Source: TH-plancto1 sp043777375 | Lineage (GTDB): Bacteria; Planctomycetota; Planctomycetia; Planctomycetales; Planctomycetaceae | NCBI GenBank assembly: GCA_043777375.1 | Contig: JAYWHX010000132.1 | Span: 1-64,000 of the forward strand | Length of the DNA: 64,000 nt | Direction: 5' to 3' | Shown here: piece after piece, positions 43,718 to 52,474 of the stretch | Layout: each line of letters begins with the position of its first letter | How positions within the stretch are numbered: position 1 is the stretch's first letter | Notes under the pieces: model-generated | What the model saw: the letters and a program-made list of their open reading frames with translations, nothing else | Told to the model about the DNA's origin: nothing | Database searches by the model: none | Position numbers and translations under genes: made by a program

Positions 43718-46700
43718 GTGCGGAAACCGCTCATGGTCGCAGACCAATCCGGTCCCCCAGTCAGTGGGGTCAGGAGATCGTTGTTGTCGGTCGCCGGGTT
43801 CCTCTGCCTTCTCGTCTCAGTCAGGCTGACATCGAGTCAGGACATTCTGCCGCAACAGGAGCCGAACCAACAGCCGTTACAGGAGGAGGTTGCCCCGGCA
43901 TCCGAGCCGCTGGAAGTCGATCAGCCTGACCAGCTGAGTCAAGATCCCGATCAGGCGGGCACCTTCTCTCGCACAATCTCTTTCTCACGCGACCGAGAGA
44001 TGGAACTCCGGTTGCGGGGAGCGCAGACCGCGTTTCTCACTGGGAACAGTGTCGACGGGGTTCGCATACTGGCCGAGATTCTAGCCCTGCCGGAGCCACA
44101 CAATATTCAGGTCGTGGCCACCGTTCGTGATGTCCGGGAAGAGGCCACTCGAATCCTCCGGACGGGATCGGAAGAGATTCGCGAACAGTTTCGTCGAGAG
44201 ACCGAAGTCCGAGCCATCGGGGACCTGCGCGAGGCACTGGAGTCCCATGATCCTGCGCTGCTCGCGCGGGTGGCCGCGCGCTACCCGTTCACGCCGACGG
44301 CCCGCGAATGTGTCGAAACGCTAGCGACATTATTTCACGATCATGGGCGTTACGATGGAGTCATCCAGTCTGCGCAGCGGTGGATTGAGCGGAGCCCAGA
44401 CCCGGCACTGGCCGCCCAAAGAAGCCCCCAGCTGGTCGAATTGTGGCACGCAGCTCTGCAAGAAGCCGGAGCGTTCGCAGCCGCGACTCAACTGGCCCAG
44501 ACGTACTCCATTCTGACCACCTCAGATCCGTTTCAATCACGACAGACACCAGCGGTCGAGGCTGCGGCTCAGGTCGTAGAAGCCAATGTGCCAGCGACAT
44601 GGGACGTGGCGTCCGAGTTGCCTGCTCCGGCCCTCCTGCTGCTTCGCGGTGTCATCAATGACCTCTCTCGACAGGGGGTGCCGATTCATGGAATGACGAT
44701 CCGTCCGATCATTCTCTCAGATCGAGTCGTGTGGCGATCACTCACGGAAATCATTTGTATCCAGCGGCAATCCGGTGAAGTCCTGTGGCGGCAACCAATC
44801 TCTGATTCCCTGATCGACAACATCATCCAGCTGAGCAGCAACCCCGACAGGATGTTGCCCGAGAAGCTGAAGATGCAGCTGGGGCATCGCGTCCTGCGCA
44901 ACTCCATCCTAGGTCGATTGACGAGTGATGGCGAGCGTGTGTACTGCATCGAGCAGGCTCCTCCGACGAAGCCCAGCTCCATGCCGGAATCCGCACCAAA
45001 CGGTGTTCCTCCAGAGCCGGTCGAGCTGATTCCTGAGATGAGCGTGGTCGCCTATTCACTCGCGGATGGAACCGTGCAATGGAAATCGCACGACATCTGG
45101 GGACTCGAAAACAAGGGGACATTCCTGTTCGGTCCGCCAGTCCCGCAGGGAAAGAGCCTGTACTCCATCGTGCAGAAAAACGAGCAGCTGTTGCTGTTAC
45201 AAATGGATGCGGCCACAGGCCGGCTCGATGGAGCCAGTGTTCTCGGGGATGCTCCGCGACTGTTTCAGGATCGCCGCCGTCTGACTCAAGCGTGTCCCAT
45301 CGTCTGGCATGATGGGATGGCCATCTGTGCGACCGGTGCCGGTGCAGTCGCTGCGTTCGACATCTTTGGCGGGCAGCTGCGCTGGGGGTTTCGGCATCCG
45401 CGCGATGACGGAGAGGTCTCCCCCGGCATGCCTCAGCCGAGCATGAATCGAAACGATTGGCGATGGTTGGCGGGCAGGCCAGAACCCCAGCTGATGATAC
45501 TGGGGACGAATCTCATTTATGCCTCTCCCGAGACGAACGTCATTCGGTGCCTGGGTGCAGACGAGGGGGAGCTGCGCTGGGAGATCCCGATCACGGATGC
45601 CGGAACCATCGTGGGGGGAGACAATAATCGAGTGATCATTGTTGGTCGCGAGGTCGCTCGATCGATGCGATTGCTCGACGGTAGCCTAGAGCGGGAGTAC
45701 GCCTCTCCGATCACGATTGCCTCAGCCACCCAGTTCGCATCGACAACCCGACTTGTCTTGTATGACGGGCAGCAAATCGATTGGAATCCGGCGAGCGGAG
45801 AATCGACCACAACTGCCGGGTGGGGTGCTGTCGAACCGGCACTGGCACCCGCCGGATCGCTGCTCCGCGTACAAGGCCCCGTGGAACTCGATCTGTTTCG
45901 AGCTGAGGTATTCGAGGGCAATCAGCTCTGTAGTCGAGTCGATCAGCTGTCCATGAGGCCCGCGACCGCCAGGATTCCATCAGGGCGACTGGCTCCGCTG
46001 TTGCCTGCAGAACTCGAATGGAATTCACGTGACCCACAGGCTTGGATGCGTGAGTTGACTGGCTGGGTCACGGATGTCGCGGACGCAGAACGAGTCGCCC
46101 GAGTCGAGGCGGGACTGGCAGAACTGGCCCGCAGTCTGGAATCTCGTCGAGGTCACGCGCTACCCATTGATGAATGGCTGACTCAATGGTCGTTGACACC
46201 GCAGCAGACTCGTGAAGTGGCATATCGCCGAATGAGGCGGGCTCTTGCAGACGGGCAGACCTCGATTGCTCTCCAGCATCTGTTCCATCTCCTGGAGATG
46301 AAACCCGAAGAGTGGGAGGTCGAGCTGCGTACGTCTCGATTCCGCGAACGCCCCCCCACACACGAGCGGGAGACTCCACGCACGGTTCGGCTCGATGCGG
46401 TCTTGCGAGGTGCGATGCAGGAACTCTGGAACGATGCGACGCCGGAACAACGCACCGAGATCCAAGCAGCGTTCGCCACATGGTCCACGCTGCCTCAAAC
46501 CCAGCTGGATGACCTGAGTCGCCCTCTCGCCCTGCTCAACTTCTTGCCGCAAAAGTCTCTGGAGAAGCCCTTCCGCTGGACACCTCTCGCGGCCCTAGCC
46601 ATGCAACAGTTGGACCTGCTTCGACGAGTAGACCAAGACCAGCAGCCCGCAGCTGCGGCTGCCTTGTGGCGGCTGGCAGAGCTGCATATGGCACGCGGAG

Positions 46701-48505
46701 ACTGGAGCGATGCCGCTCGATTGATCGAGCAGCTGCGGCGACGATTCGGCGACACTGCCATACGAGGGGACCAGACCACCCAGGACTTGGTGAAGTCACT
46801 GCCTGTGGAGTCCCCGGTCCTCAAGCGGATTGATCAAGATCGACGGACAGCCTGGCCCGACCGTGAACCGGTGGTGACCACCAAAGATTCCTTCTTAAGC
46901 CCTGACCAGCAAGTCGCAGTTCCCATTCAGGCGGAACGGGGGTCGATGTTCGATCATGTGAACGTGACCAGTTCCGCGATGGGACCATCCCAGTTGCGAT
47001 TCTCGGGACTCGGGAAAGGAAGGTCCTGGACTTTGTCACTTCCCAAGGGTGCACGCGACCGCAACCACCGACAGTTTTCCCCGGAACTGCGACGCGGTTG
47101 GGCCTTTGGCCAATTCGTTGTCGTCCAGGTCGGGACAGAGTTGTTTTGTGTTTCCAGCTTGAATACCAAGGGCGAGACGTCGACCGTGATGAAGCGGGAG
47201 GAGAGCATTCTCTGGCCGCCAGCGCCGAGTGAAAAAGGGAAACCGGGTGTCATGGTCGACACCCTGGGGGATGTCGAAAACGCACTACTCGCTCTGGAGA
47301 CGCGTCCCGTCCCCCAGATGATTGGCTTCATCCGGCCCGAGACCGAACAGGTCGATGTCCACGGTCACCGCGCGACATGGGTCGGACCGGTAAATGCCGG
47401 GACGCTGTGTTTTCTGCAGCAGGGGATGTTGGTCTGTCTGGAGACAGCCACCGGGAAGGAGCTGTGGCGACGGTATGACATGCCGGCGGGTGTGCGGACC
47501 GTCGGTGATGATGGCGTGATCGCCCTGTTGCACGATGGGGATTCAACGATTGATCTGTTGAGTCCGGTCGATGGTCGGACAGTACGCTCATATCGGTCGG
47601 AGCATCGTTCGGAAGAGTACCTCAAGCACTGGGGCCGGATGGCGTTGGTGGCGACGGGACAACCTGCTCGCGGCACCCAGCTCAGCCTGCCGAGCAATCC
47701 GAGTCCTGCGCCCCAACCCGCGATCTCGCAGGTGGCCTCAGCACGTGAACTCTTCCTGAAGGTCGTCGATCTGGCGGGGCCGCTGACGGTTTGGGAGCGG
47801 ACATACCCAGCTGGATCGGCCGCCTTTGAGGTCGACGAGGACTGGGTCGGCGTCGTGACCTCGGGCGGGGTGTTGCAGTTCATCGATCGACACACCGGGC
47901 AGACGATCAGCGAAACGAGTATTGAAATCCCACCGGCGATGACGCAGGTTGTGACCGCTGTCACCGAGCGAACGATCTACGTGTCGCTGTCACCCGATGT
48001 CACAGAGAAACGACTGGTCGATACCAAGCAGCCCCAGAATGGCTGGCGGCGACCGTTCGTCAACGGGCCGGTGCTGGCGTTTGACCGGCTCTCCGGAAAA
48101 TTGCAGTGGACCCAGATGATCCAGAATCGAGTGCTGCCGCTCGATCAGGTCCGAGACATTCCGCTGCTATTGTGCGTGGATGTCTGGGAGGGGTCCGAAG
48201 ACCCATTGCCCGCTGAATCTGAACAGCCGAAGAAGGATCGGAATTTCTTCAAGCCACCTCCAGCAAGTTATCTTGGGGATCACTCACGCTATTGGTGCCT
48301 GGATGCGAGGACGGGAAATGTCGTGCTGGCCACATTGACGGGAAAAGGAACTCGACCCGGCCTCCACCACTACTCGGGATTACCGCAGTTTACGATCGAG
48401 CGAGATCTCGAACAGAAGTGGGTCGAGTTGCGAGTCGGTCGCCAGAGTCTCGGCTGTGTGAATTATCGCTTCAACTACTCTCCGGTAGAGCCAGCGGCGA
48501 AGTAG
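43718..48505 (+). CDS. Giant secreted protein with PQQ-like beta-propeller repeats
   Basis: 1595 residues from a GTG start at 43718. A signal peptide is visible (VRRSLLSVAGFLCLLVSVRLTSS). The N-terminal part (about 90-290) is alpha-helical and TPR-like. Two blocks of PQQ-like beta-propeller repeats follow, of the type seen in BamB and quinoprotein dehydrogenases (IICIQRQSGEVLWRQPI, VVAYSLADGTVQWKS, AAFDIFGGQLRWGF, IRCLGADEGELRWEI; then LVCLETATGKELWRRYD and LAFDRLSGKLQWTQ). A helical segment separates the blocks. The family is common in planctomycetes; no dehydrogenase metal or PQQ site can be confirmed, so it may be a scaffold or envelope-assembly protein. Confidence 0.85.
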   Translation: MRKPLMVADQSGPPVSGVRRSLLSVAGFLCLLVSVRLTSSQDILPQQEPNQQPLQEEVAPASEPLEVDQPDQLSQDPDQAGTFSRTISFSRDREMELRLRGAQTAFLTGNSVDGVRILAEILALPEPHNIQVVATVRDVREEATRILRTGSEEIREQFRRETEVRAIGDLREALESHDPALLARVAARYPFTPTARECVETLATLFHDHGRYDGVIQSAQRWIERSPDPALAAQRSPQLVELWHAALQEAGAFAAATQLAQTYSILTTSDPFQSRQTPAVEAAAQVVEANVPATWDVASELPAPALLLLRGVINDLSRQGVPIHGMTIRPIILSDRVVWRSLTEIICIQRQSGEVLWRQPISDSLIDNIIQLSSNPDRMLPEKLKMQLGHRVLRNSILGRLTSDGERVYCIEQAPPTKPSSMPESAPNGVPPEPVELIPEMSVVAYSLADGTVQWKSHDIWGLENKGTFLFGPPVPQGKSLYSIVQKNEQLLLLQMDAATGRLDGASVLGDAPRLFQDRRRLTQACPIVWHDGMAICATGAGAVAAFDIFGGQLRWGFRHPRDDGEVSPGMPQPSMNRNDWRWLAGRPEPQLMILGTNLIYASPETNVIRCLGADEGELRWEIPITDAGTIVGGDNNRVIIVGREVARSMRLLDGSLEREYASPITIASATQFASTTRLVLYDGQQIDWNPASGESTTTAGWGAVEPALAPAGSLLRVQGPVELDLFRAEVFEGNQLCSRVDQLSMRPATARIPSGRLAPLLPAELEWNSRDPQAWMRELTGWVTDVADAERVARVEAGLAELARSLESRRGHALPIDEWLTQWSLTPQQTREVAYRRMRRALADGQTSIALQHLFHLLEMKPEEWEVELRTSRFRERPPTHERETPRTVRLDAVLRGAMQELWNDATPEQRTEIQAAFATWSTLPQTQLDDLSRPLALLNFLPQKSLEKPFRWTPLAALAMQQLDLLRRVDQDQQPAAAAALWRLAELHMARGDWSDAARLIEQLRRRFGDTAIRGDQTTQDLVKSLPVESPVLKRIDQDRRTAWPDREPVVTTKDSFLSPDQQVAVPIQAERGSMFDHVNVTSSAMGPSQLRFSGLGKGRSWTLSLPKGARDRNHRQFSPELRRGWAFGQFVVVQVGTELFCVSSLNTKGETSTVMKREESILWPPAPSEKGKPGVMVDTLGDVENALLALETRPVPQMIGFIRPETEQVDVHGHRATWVGPVNAGTLCFLQQGMLVCLETATGKELWRRYDMPAGVRTVGDDGVIALLHDGDSTIDLLSPVDGRTVRSYRSEHRSEEYLKHWGRMALVATGQPARGTQLSLPSNPSPAPQPAISQVASARELFLKVVDLAGPLTVWERTYPAGSAAFEVDEDWVGVVTSGGVLQFIDRHTGQTISETSIEIPPAMTQVVTAVTERTIYVSLSPDVTEKRLVDTKQPQNGWRRPFVNGPVLAFDRLSGKLQWTQMIQNRVLPLDQVRDIPLLLCVDVWEGSEDPLPAESEQPKKDRNFFKPPPASYLGDHSRYWCLDARTGNVVLATLTGKGTRPGLHHYSGLPQFTIERDLEQKWVELRVGRQSLGCVNYRFNYSPVEPAAK

Positions 48506-48533
48506 TGTGTGACTTGGTTGACCAGGAGTCGAG

Positions 48534-49532
48534 ATGACGAGTTTGCCGTTGTATCGCGTCGCCTTCGACGCAACCACGTTGCTTCGCGAACACCCGCCTC
48601 GATTCAAGCATACTCATAAGTCTGCGTTATTCGAAATGGCATACCCCGACGAGCCCCCGTCATCGATTGAGATCGAGGTCACCCGTTGGGCCGCACGCGT
48701 GGACAATCCGCTTGTGTTCCTAGACTCATCGCGAGTGGAGATTCAGCCGAACTACAACGACTACCGCCCCGTGGGTGATCCGGCGACAAGCTTAGAATGG
48801 CATGTGAACTTTGCCGATCCACAGCTGTTCGTGGCGTATGGTTCAGCGCTGTTTGCTCACGACGAAATGCAAGTGGCAGAGCATCCAATTCTGGGGAGTG
48901 TTCGTGAGGCAATCCTAGCGCGAGGACTGGCAGCACTGACCCAAGAGGCGGGACAGCCCACGCCGGTGCTGGTCAGGAATGTTGAGAGGCGAATCGCGGT
49001 CGCGACGGACATCAACGCGGCCCAGGGGCGACCGCGCGGGCTGTATGGGAATCGCTTCGCCGAGGCTCCCCTCGACGTTGTACGCCGAGCCACACAGCGG
49101 ATCGACCCGCCCACCCTCAGCCAGATCATCGCCATTGCAGCTCCCTGCGGTGGACGCGGGGACTACACGCTGGGCCAGATCGAGCGGATCTTGATGACGG
49201 CCATCACCGCCTTCGCCTCCGCTCGCTCAGAGACATTTCGGTCTCGTGGAGAGAGCTGCGAGACAGTTATTCACACCGGCTTCTGGGGCTGTGGAGCGTT
49301 CGGTGGCAACCGAAAGCTGATGGTGGCCGTGCAGCGACTGGCCTCACGGGCCGCAGGGGTCGGGACTCTCGTATTCCATACCGCCGACGAAGCGGGAGCT
49401 GCCGAAACTCAAACCGCCCTCGATGTCGCCCAAGCAATTGCCCTCCGCTGCGGAGCGAGTTGTTCTCTCCGCACGTTGGCCGGACATCTGGAGATGCTCG
49501 GGTATCGTTGGGGCGTGAGTGATGGGAATTGA
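48534..49532 (+). CDS. Poly(ADP-ribose) glycohydrolase-like macrodomain protein
   Basis: 332 residues. The C-terminal segment HTGFWGCGAFGGNRKLMVAVQRLASRAAG (from about 247) closely matches the diphosphate-binding TGNWGCGAFGG motif of PARG, the enzyme that removes poly(ADP-ribose). Upstream, ADPQLFVAYGSALFAHDEMQVAEHPIL (about 95-120) sits where PARG has its QEE catalytic motif, but the second catalytic Glu seems to be replaced, so activity needs testing. The start ATG at 48534 follows GTCGAG. The PQQ giant is upstream and gltD lies converging downstream. Confidence 0.7.
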   Translation: MTSLPLYRVAFDATTLLREHPPRFKHTHKSALFEMAYPDEPPSSIEIEVTRWAARVDNPLVFLDSSRVEIQPNYNDYRPVGDPATSLEWHVNFADPQLFVAYGSALFAHDEMQVAEHPILGSVREAILARGLAALTQEAGQPTPVLVRNVERRIAVATDINAAQGRPRGLYGNRFAEAPLDVVRRATQRIDPPTLSQIIAIAAPCGGRGDYTLGQIERILMTAITAFASARSETFRSRGESCETVIHTGFWGCGAFGGNRKLMVAVQRLASRAAGVGTLVFHTADEAGAAETQTALDVAQAIALRCGASCSLRTLAGHLEMLGYRWGVSDGN

Positions 49533-49566
49533 AGGATCGCAGCAGCTCGCTGCGTAAACGCCCCCC

Positions 49567-51090
49567 TTACGGCAGCCCCGTCTTCCCCATCAGATAGCGA
49601 TCGCATTCGCGGGCGGCTTCGCGGCCTTCGTTGATGGCCCAGACGACGAGGCTTTGGCCTCGGCGGCAGTCACCGGCGGCGAAGACGCCGGGGATGTTGG
49701 TGGCGTATTTGCCGTAGTCGGCTTTGAAGTTCGAACGCGGGTCCTTCTCCAGGCCGAGCTGTTCGGAGATCACTTGCTCGGGTCCACGGAAGCCGAGGGC
49801 CAGGAAGCACAGCTGGGCGGGCCATTCCTTCTCGCTGTGTGGGACGACGGAGAACGGGGTCTTCTTTTCGGCGTCGGGCTTGGTCCAATCGAGTTGAACG
49901 GTCTTGATGGCGCGGAGGTTGCCGTCGGCGTCGCCGAGGAACTCGGTGGTCTGGATGGCGTATTCGCGCGGGTCGTCGGTGAGGGTCTTGTTGGCGTTCT
50001 GCGAGTAGTCGAAGACGGTCGCGGCTTCGGTGTGGCCGTAGTCGGCTTTGAAGACCTTCGGCCACTGCGGCCAGGGGTTGTTCAGGGCGCGTTCGTTCGG
50101 CGATTGCGGCACGACTTCGAAGTTCACCAGGCTCTGACAGCCGTGCCGAAGTGAAGTGCCGATGCAGTCGTTCCCGGTGTCTCCGCCACCGATGACGACG
50201 ACATGCTTGTCCTTGGCTGACAGGTACTGCCCGTCCTTCAAGTGCGAATCGAGCAGACTCTTGGTGTTCGCGTACAGAAACTCCATCGCGAAGTGAATCC
50301 CCTTCAGCTGGCGACCGGGGGTCTTGGCGAAGAAGTCATTGGGCGAGGTGGAGCCGACGGCCAGCACCACGGCATCGAACTGGCTCATTAGCTCCTTCGA
50401 GTGGATGTCCTTACCAATCTCGACACCGGTCTTGAAGGTGATCCCTTCTTCGGCGAGCAGGTTGATTCGTCGCTCGACGATGTCCTTTTCCAGCTTCATG
50501 TTCGGGATGCCGTACATCAGCAGCCCGCCGATGCGGTCGGCCCGCTCGAAGACCGTGACCAGATGGCCAGCCTGATTCAGCTGGGCGGCGACGGCGAGAC
50601 CGGCAGGTCCCGAGCCGACGACGGCGACCTTCTTGCCGGTGCGGGTATGCGGCTTGACCGGCTTGATCCAGCCCTCGGCGAAACCGCGATCGACGATCGA
50701 TTTCTCGATGGTCTTGATCGCGACCGGGGGTTCATGAATGCCCAGCGTGCAGCTGCCCTCGCACGGAGCGGGGCAGACGCGCCCGGTGAACTCGGGGAAG
50801 TTGTTCGTCTTGTGCAGACGGTCGAGCGCCTCTTTCCACTGGTCGTGGTAGACGAGGTCGTTCCACTCCGGAATGAGGTTGTGCAGCGGGCATCCAGCTG
50901 CCATGCCGCCCATGAGGTCGCCGGTGTGACAGAAGGGGATGCCGCAGTCCATGCAGCGGGCTCCCTGCTTTTTCAGGTCCGCATTGGGGATCTTCTCGTT
51001 GAATTCATTCCAATCGAGAATCCGCAGCTCGGGAGCCCGCTCCGTCGCGGTCTGGCGGGGGAATTCTTTGAATCCGGTGGGTTTGCCCAT
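49567..51090 (-). CDS. gltD: Glutamate synthase small subunit
   Basis: 507 residues. GltD supplies NADPH electrons to the large subunit of glutamate synthase. The N-terminal Fe-S cysteines (GARCMDCGIPFCH, GRVCPAPCEGSCT), the FAD motif VAVVGSGPAGLAVAAQLNQAGH and the NADPH motif VVIGGGDTGNDCIGTSLRHG are present, ending with GVFAAGDCRRGQSLVVWAINEGREAAR. Normally it lies beside gltB; here about 1.4 kb separates them, filled by an Uma2 gene, a pseudogene and a repeat. Confidence 0.95.
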   Translation of the reverse strand: MGKPTGFKEFPRQTATERAPELRILDWNEFNEKIPNADLKKQGARCMDCGIPFCHTGDLMGGMAAGCPLHNLIPEWNDLVYHDQWKEALDRLHKTNNFPEFTGRVCPAPCEGSCTLGIHEPPVAIKTIEKSIVDRGFAEGWIKPVKPHTRTGKKVAVVGSGPAGLAVAAQLNQAGHLVTVFERADRIGGLLMYGIPNMKLEKDIVERRINLLAEEGITFKTGVEIGKDIHSKELMSQFDAVVLAVGSTSPNDFFAKTPGRQLKGIHFAMEFLYANTKSLLDSHLKDGQYLSAKDKHVVVIGGGDTGNDCIGTSLRHGCQSLVNFEVVPQSPNERALNNPWPQWPKVFKADYGHTEAATVFDYSQNANKTLTDDPREYAIQTTEFLGDADGNLRAIKTVQLDWTKPDAEKKTPFSVVPHSEKEWPAQLCFLALGFRGPEQVISEQLGLEKDPRSNFKADYGKYATNIPGVFAAGDCRRGQSLVVWAINEGREAARECDRYLMGKTGLP

Positions 51091-51161
51091 GATCAGTCTT
51101 CAGTCGTCAGTGGTGAGTTGGTGATGTTTGAACGTTGTTGAGGCGAAGTGAGTCGTTCCGT

Positions 51162-51842
51162 TCAGGCAGGTCCATCTGCTCGTTGGAACCATTCCCGCAC
51201 CGATATCGAAAAACCAGGAAGAACGTCGCCGCCGCTGAGTGAATCGTTGATCCCGGTAATGTGACAATCGAGAGGAGTCGACCAGACTTCTACGGTTTTC
51301 GTATTTGGGTAGACGATCCAAACTAATTCGACCCCAGCGTCGAAGTACTCTTGGCGCTTTCTCTCCATTTCCGCTCGAGTATTTGATCGACTGACGATTT
51401 CAACTGCCCAGTTGGGAGTCAGGCGACAGATCGGATCTCGAGGCACGGTTCGCGAACCGATTCGATCCCAACGATAAAACGATACATCGGGAATACGAAC
51501 GAGTCCTTCTCCGAGTTTGGTCAACGCTCCATCAGCGACGACAAAACCAAACTTGTCATATTCCGGCCAGCGCTGAATGAATTGTAAAAGGACTGAGGCG
51601 AGAAATGTCTCGTAGAACCCCATCGCCTTCTCCACCAAGGTGCCATCGACGAGTTCGCAGTAGCGGCCCGAGGGCACCAGTAATGAGTCTTCGTTGGCTC
51701 CTCCCACGGGCGAAGCCAATCGAACTCGCGCGGGACCGATTCCCCCCAGATCGTTCAGGAGGTCTTCCAGCGTGCGCAGCGACACAGCAGCTTCGTCTCG
51801 CGACAAAACCAGCGGTGGCGGGACTTCGAGAATGCTGCTCAT
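51162..51842 (-). CDS. Uma2 family endonuclease (PDDEXK-like)
   Basis: 226 residues. Uma2 proteins are PD-(D/E)XK nuclease-fold proteins found in large numbers in planctomycetes and cyanobacteria. The signatures ELVDGTLVEKAMG, VRIPDVSFYRWDRI, WAVEIVSRSNTRAEMERKRQEYFDAGVELVWIVYP and VLPGFSISVREWF are present. The Asp of IPDVSF and the Glu of AVEIV are the likely metal ligands; the motif Lys is at the ERKRQEYF helix. The ATG at 51842 has GGAG upstream. It sits between gltD and gltB. Confidence 0.85.
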   Translation of the reverse strand: MSSILEVPPPLVLSRDEAAVSLRTLEDLLNDLGGIGPARVRLASPVGGANEDSLLVPSGRYCELVDGTLVEKAMGFYETFLASVLLQFIQRWPEYDKFGFVVADGALTKLGEGLVRIPDVSFYRWDRIGSRTVPRDPICRLTPNWAVEIVSRSNTRAEMERKRQEYFDAGVELVWIVYPNTKTVEVWSTPLDCHITGINDSLSGGDVLPGFSISVREWFQRADGPA

Positions 51843-51876
51843 GGGAGGTCTCCGCGAGTCTGACTTGAGGACGAAA

Positions 51877-52251
51877 TCAGCGGACGATGCGTTCGTGTTC
51901 CAGTTTGGGGGAGTGGCCGAAGTTGGCAAGTAACCCGACTTTGAGTCCAGTGGCTTTGAGGTAATTGTGGAGTTGTGCTCGGCAGGCGTCGGACAGAAAG
52001 CTTGCAGCTTTGAGTTCGACGATGATGATCCCGAAACAGATGAAATCTGGTTCGAAATGACCCTCTTATGGTTGGTCCTTGTAGTTGAGCTTAACTTCGG
52101 GCTTCGAAGTGGAAGGGATTCCTTGTTCTTTGAGCTCGATGATCAGGCAGTTGTGGTAAACCGATTCGAGGAACCCGCAGCCCATCTGGCGATAGACCTC
52201 AAAGCAAGCTCCGAGAATCCGGTAAGTCTCCTCTTCGTAGATCAGGGACAT
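51877..52251 (-). pseudogene. GxxExxY family gene interrupted by an in-frame stop
   Basis: The frame starts at the ATG at 52251 and reads MSLIYEEETYRILGACFEVYRQMGCGFLESVYHNCLIIEL, typical of GxxExxY proteins. TAA stops it at 52068-52066. Downstream in the same frame the conserved rest continues to 51877 (EPDFICFGIIIVELKA, HNYLKATGLKVGLLANFGHSPKLEHERIVR), so the full gene had about 124 codons. A single nonsense mutation is the simplest reading. GxxExxY proteins have a nuclease-like fold of unknown role. An inverted repeat lies immediately upstream of it. Confidence 0.85.
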
Positions 52252-52278
52252 GCTGTGCTCTCTGGTTGAAGGGATCAG

Positions 52279-52445
52279 GAATCAGAACCACGGAATACAC
52301 GGATCACACGGAAGGGAAGAGGATGGAAGTTGTTTCTGGGGAGGACGCTCGTGAGTGCTCTGAAAGATGATTGATGTTAGAGATCGCTGATCCTTCCGAA
52401 CACTTTCCCCCCCTCATTCTTCCGTGTATTCCGTGGTTCTGATTC
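52279..52445. repeat. Inverted repeat flanking the GxxExxY remnant
   Basis: Arms of 25 bases, perfectly complementary (52279-52303 and 52421-52445, of the form GAATCAGAACCACGGAATAC...), bound a 167-base unit between the pseudogene and gltB. An 11-base partial duplication of CACGGA lies just inside the left arm. It resembles the other dispersed repeat at 35801 in design but not in sequence. Confidence 0.75.
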
Positions 52446-52474
52446 CTCACTGATTTCGAAGTGAATCGCGGGAC

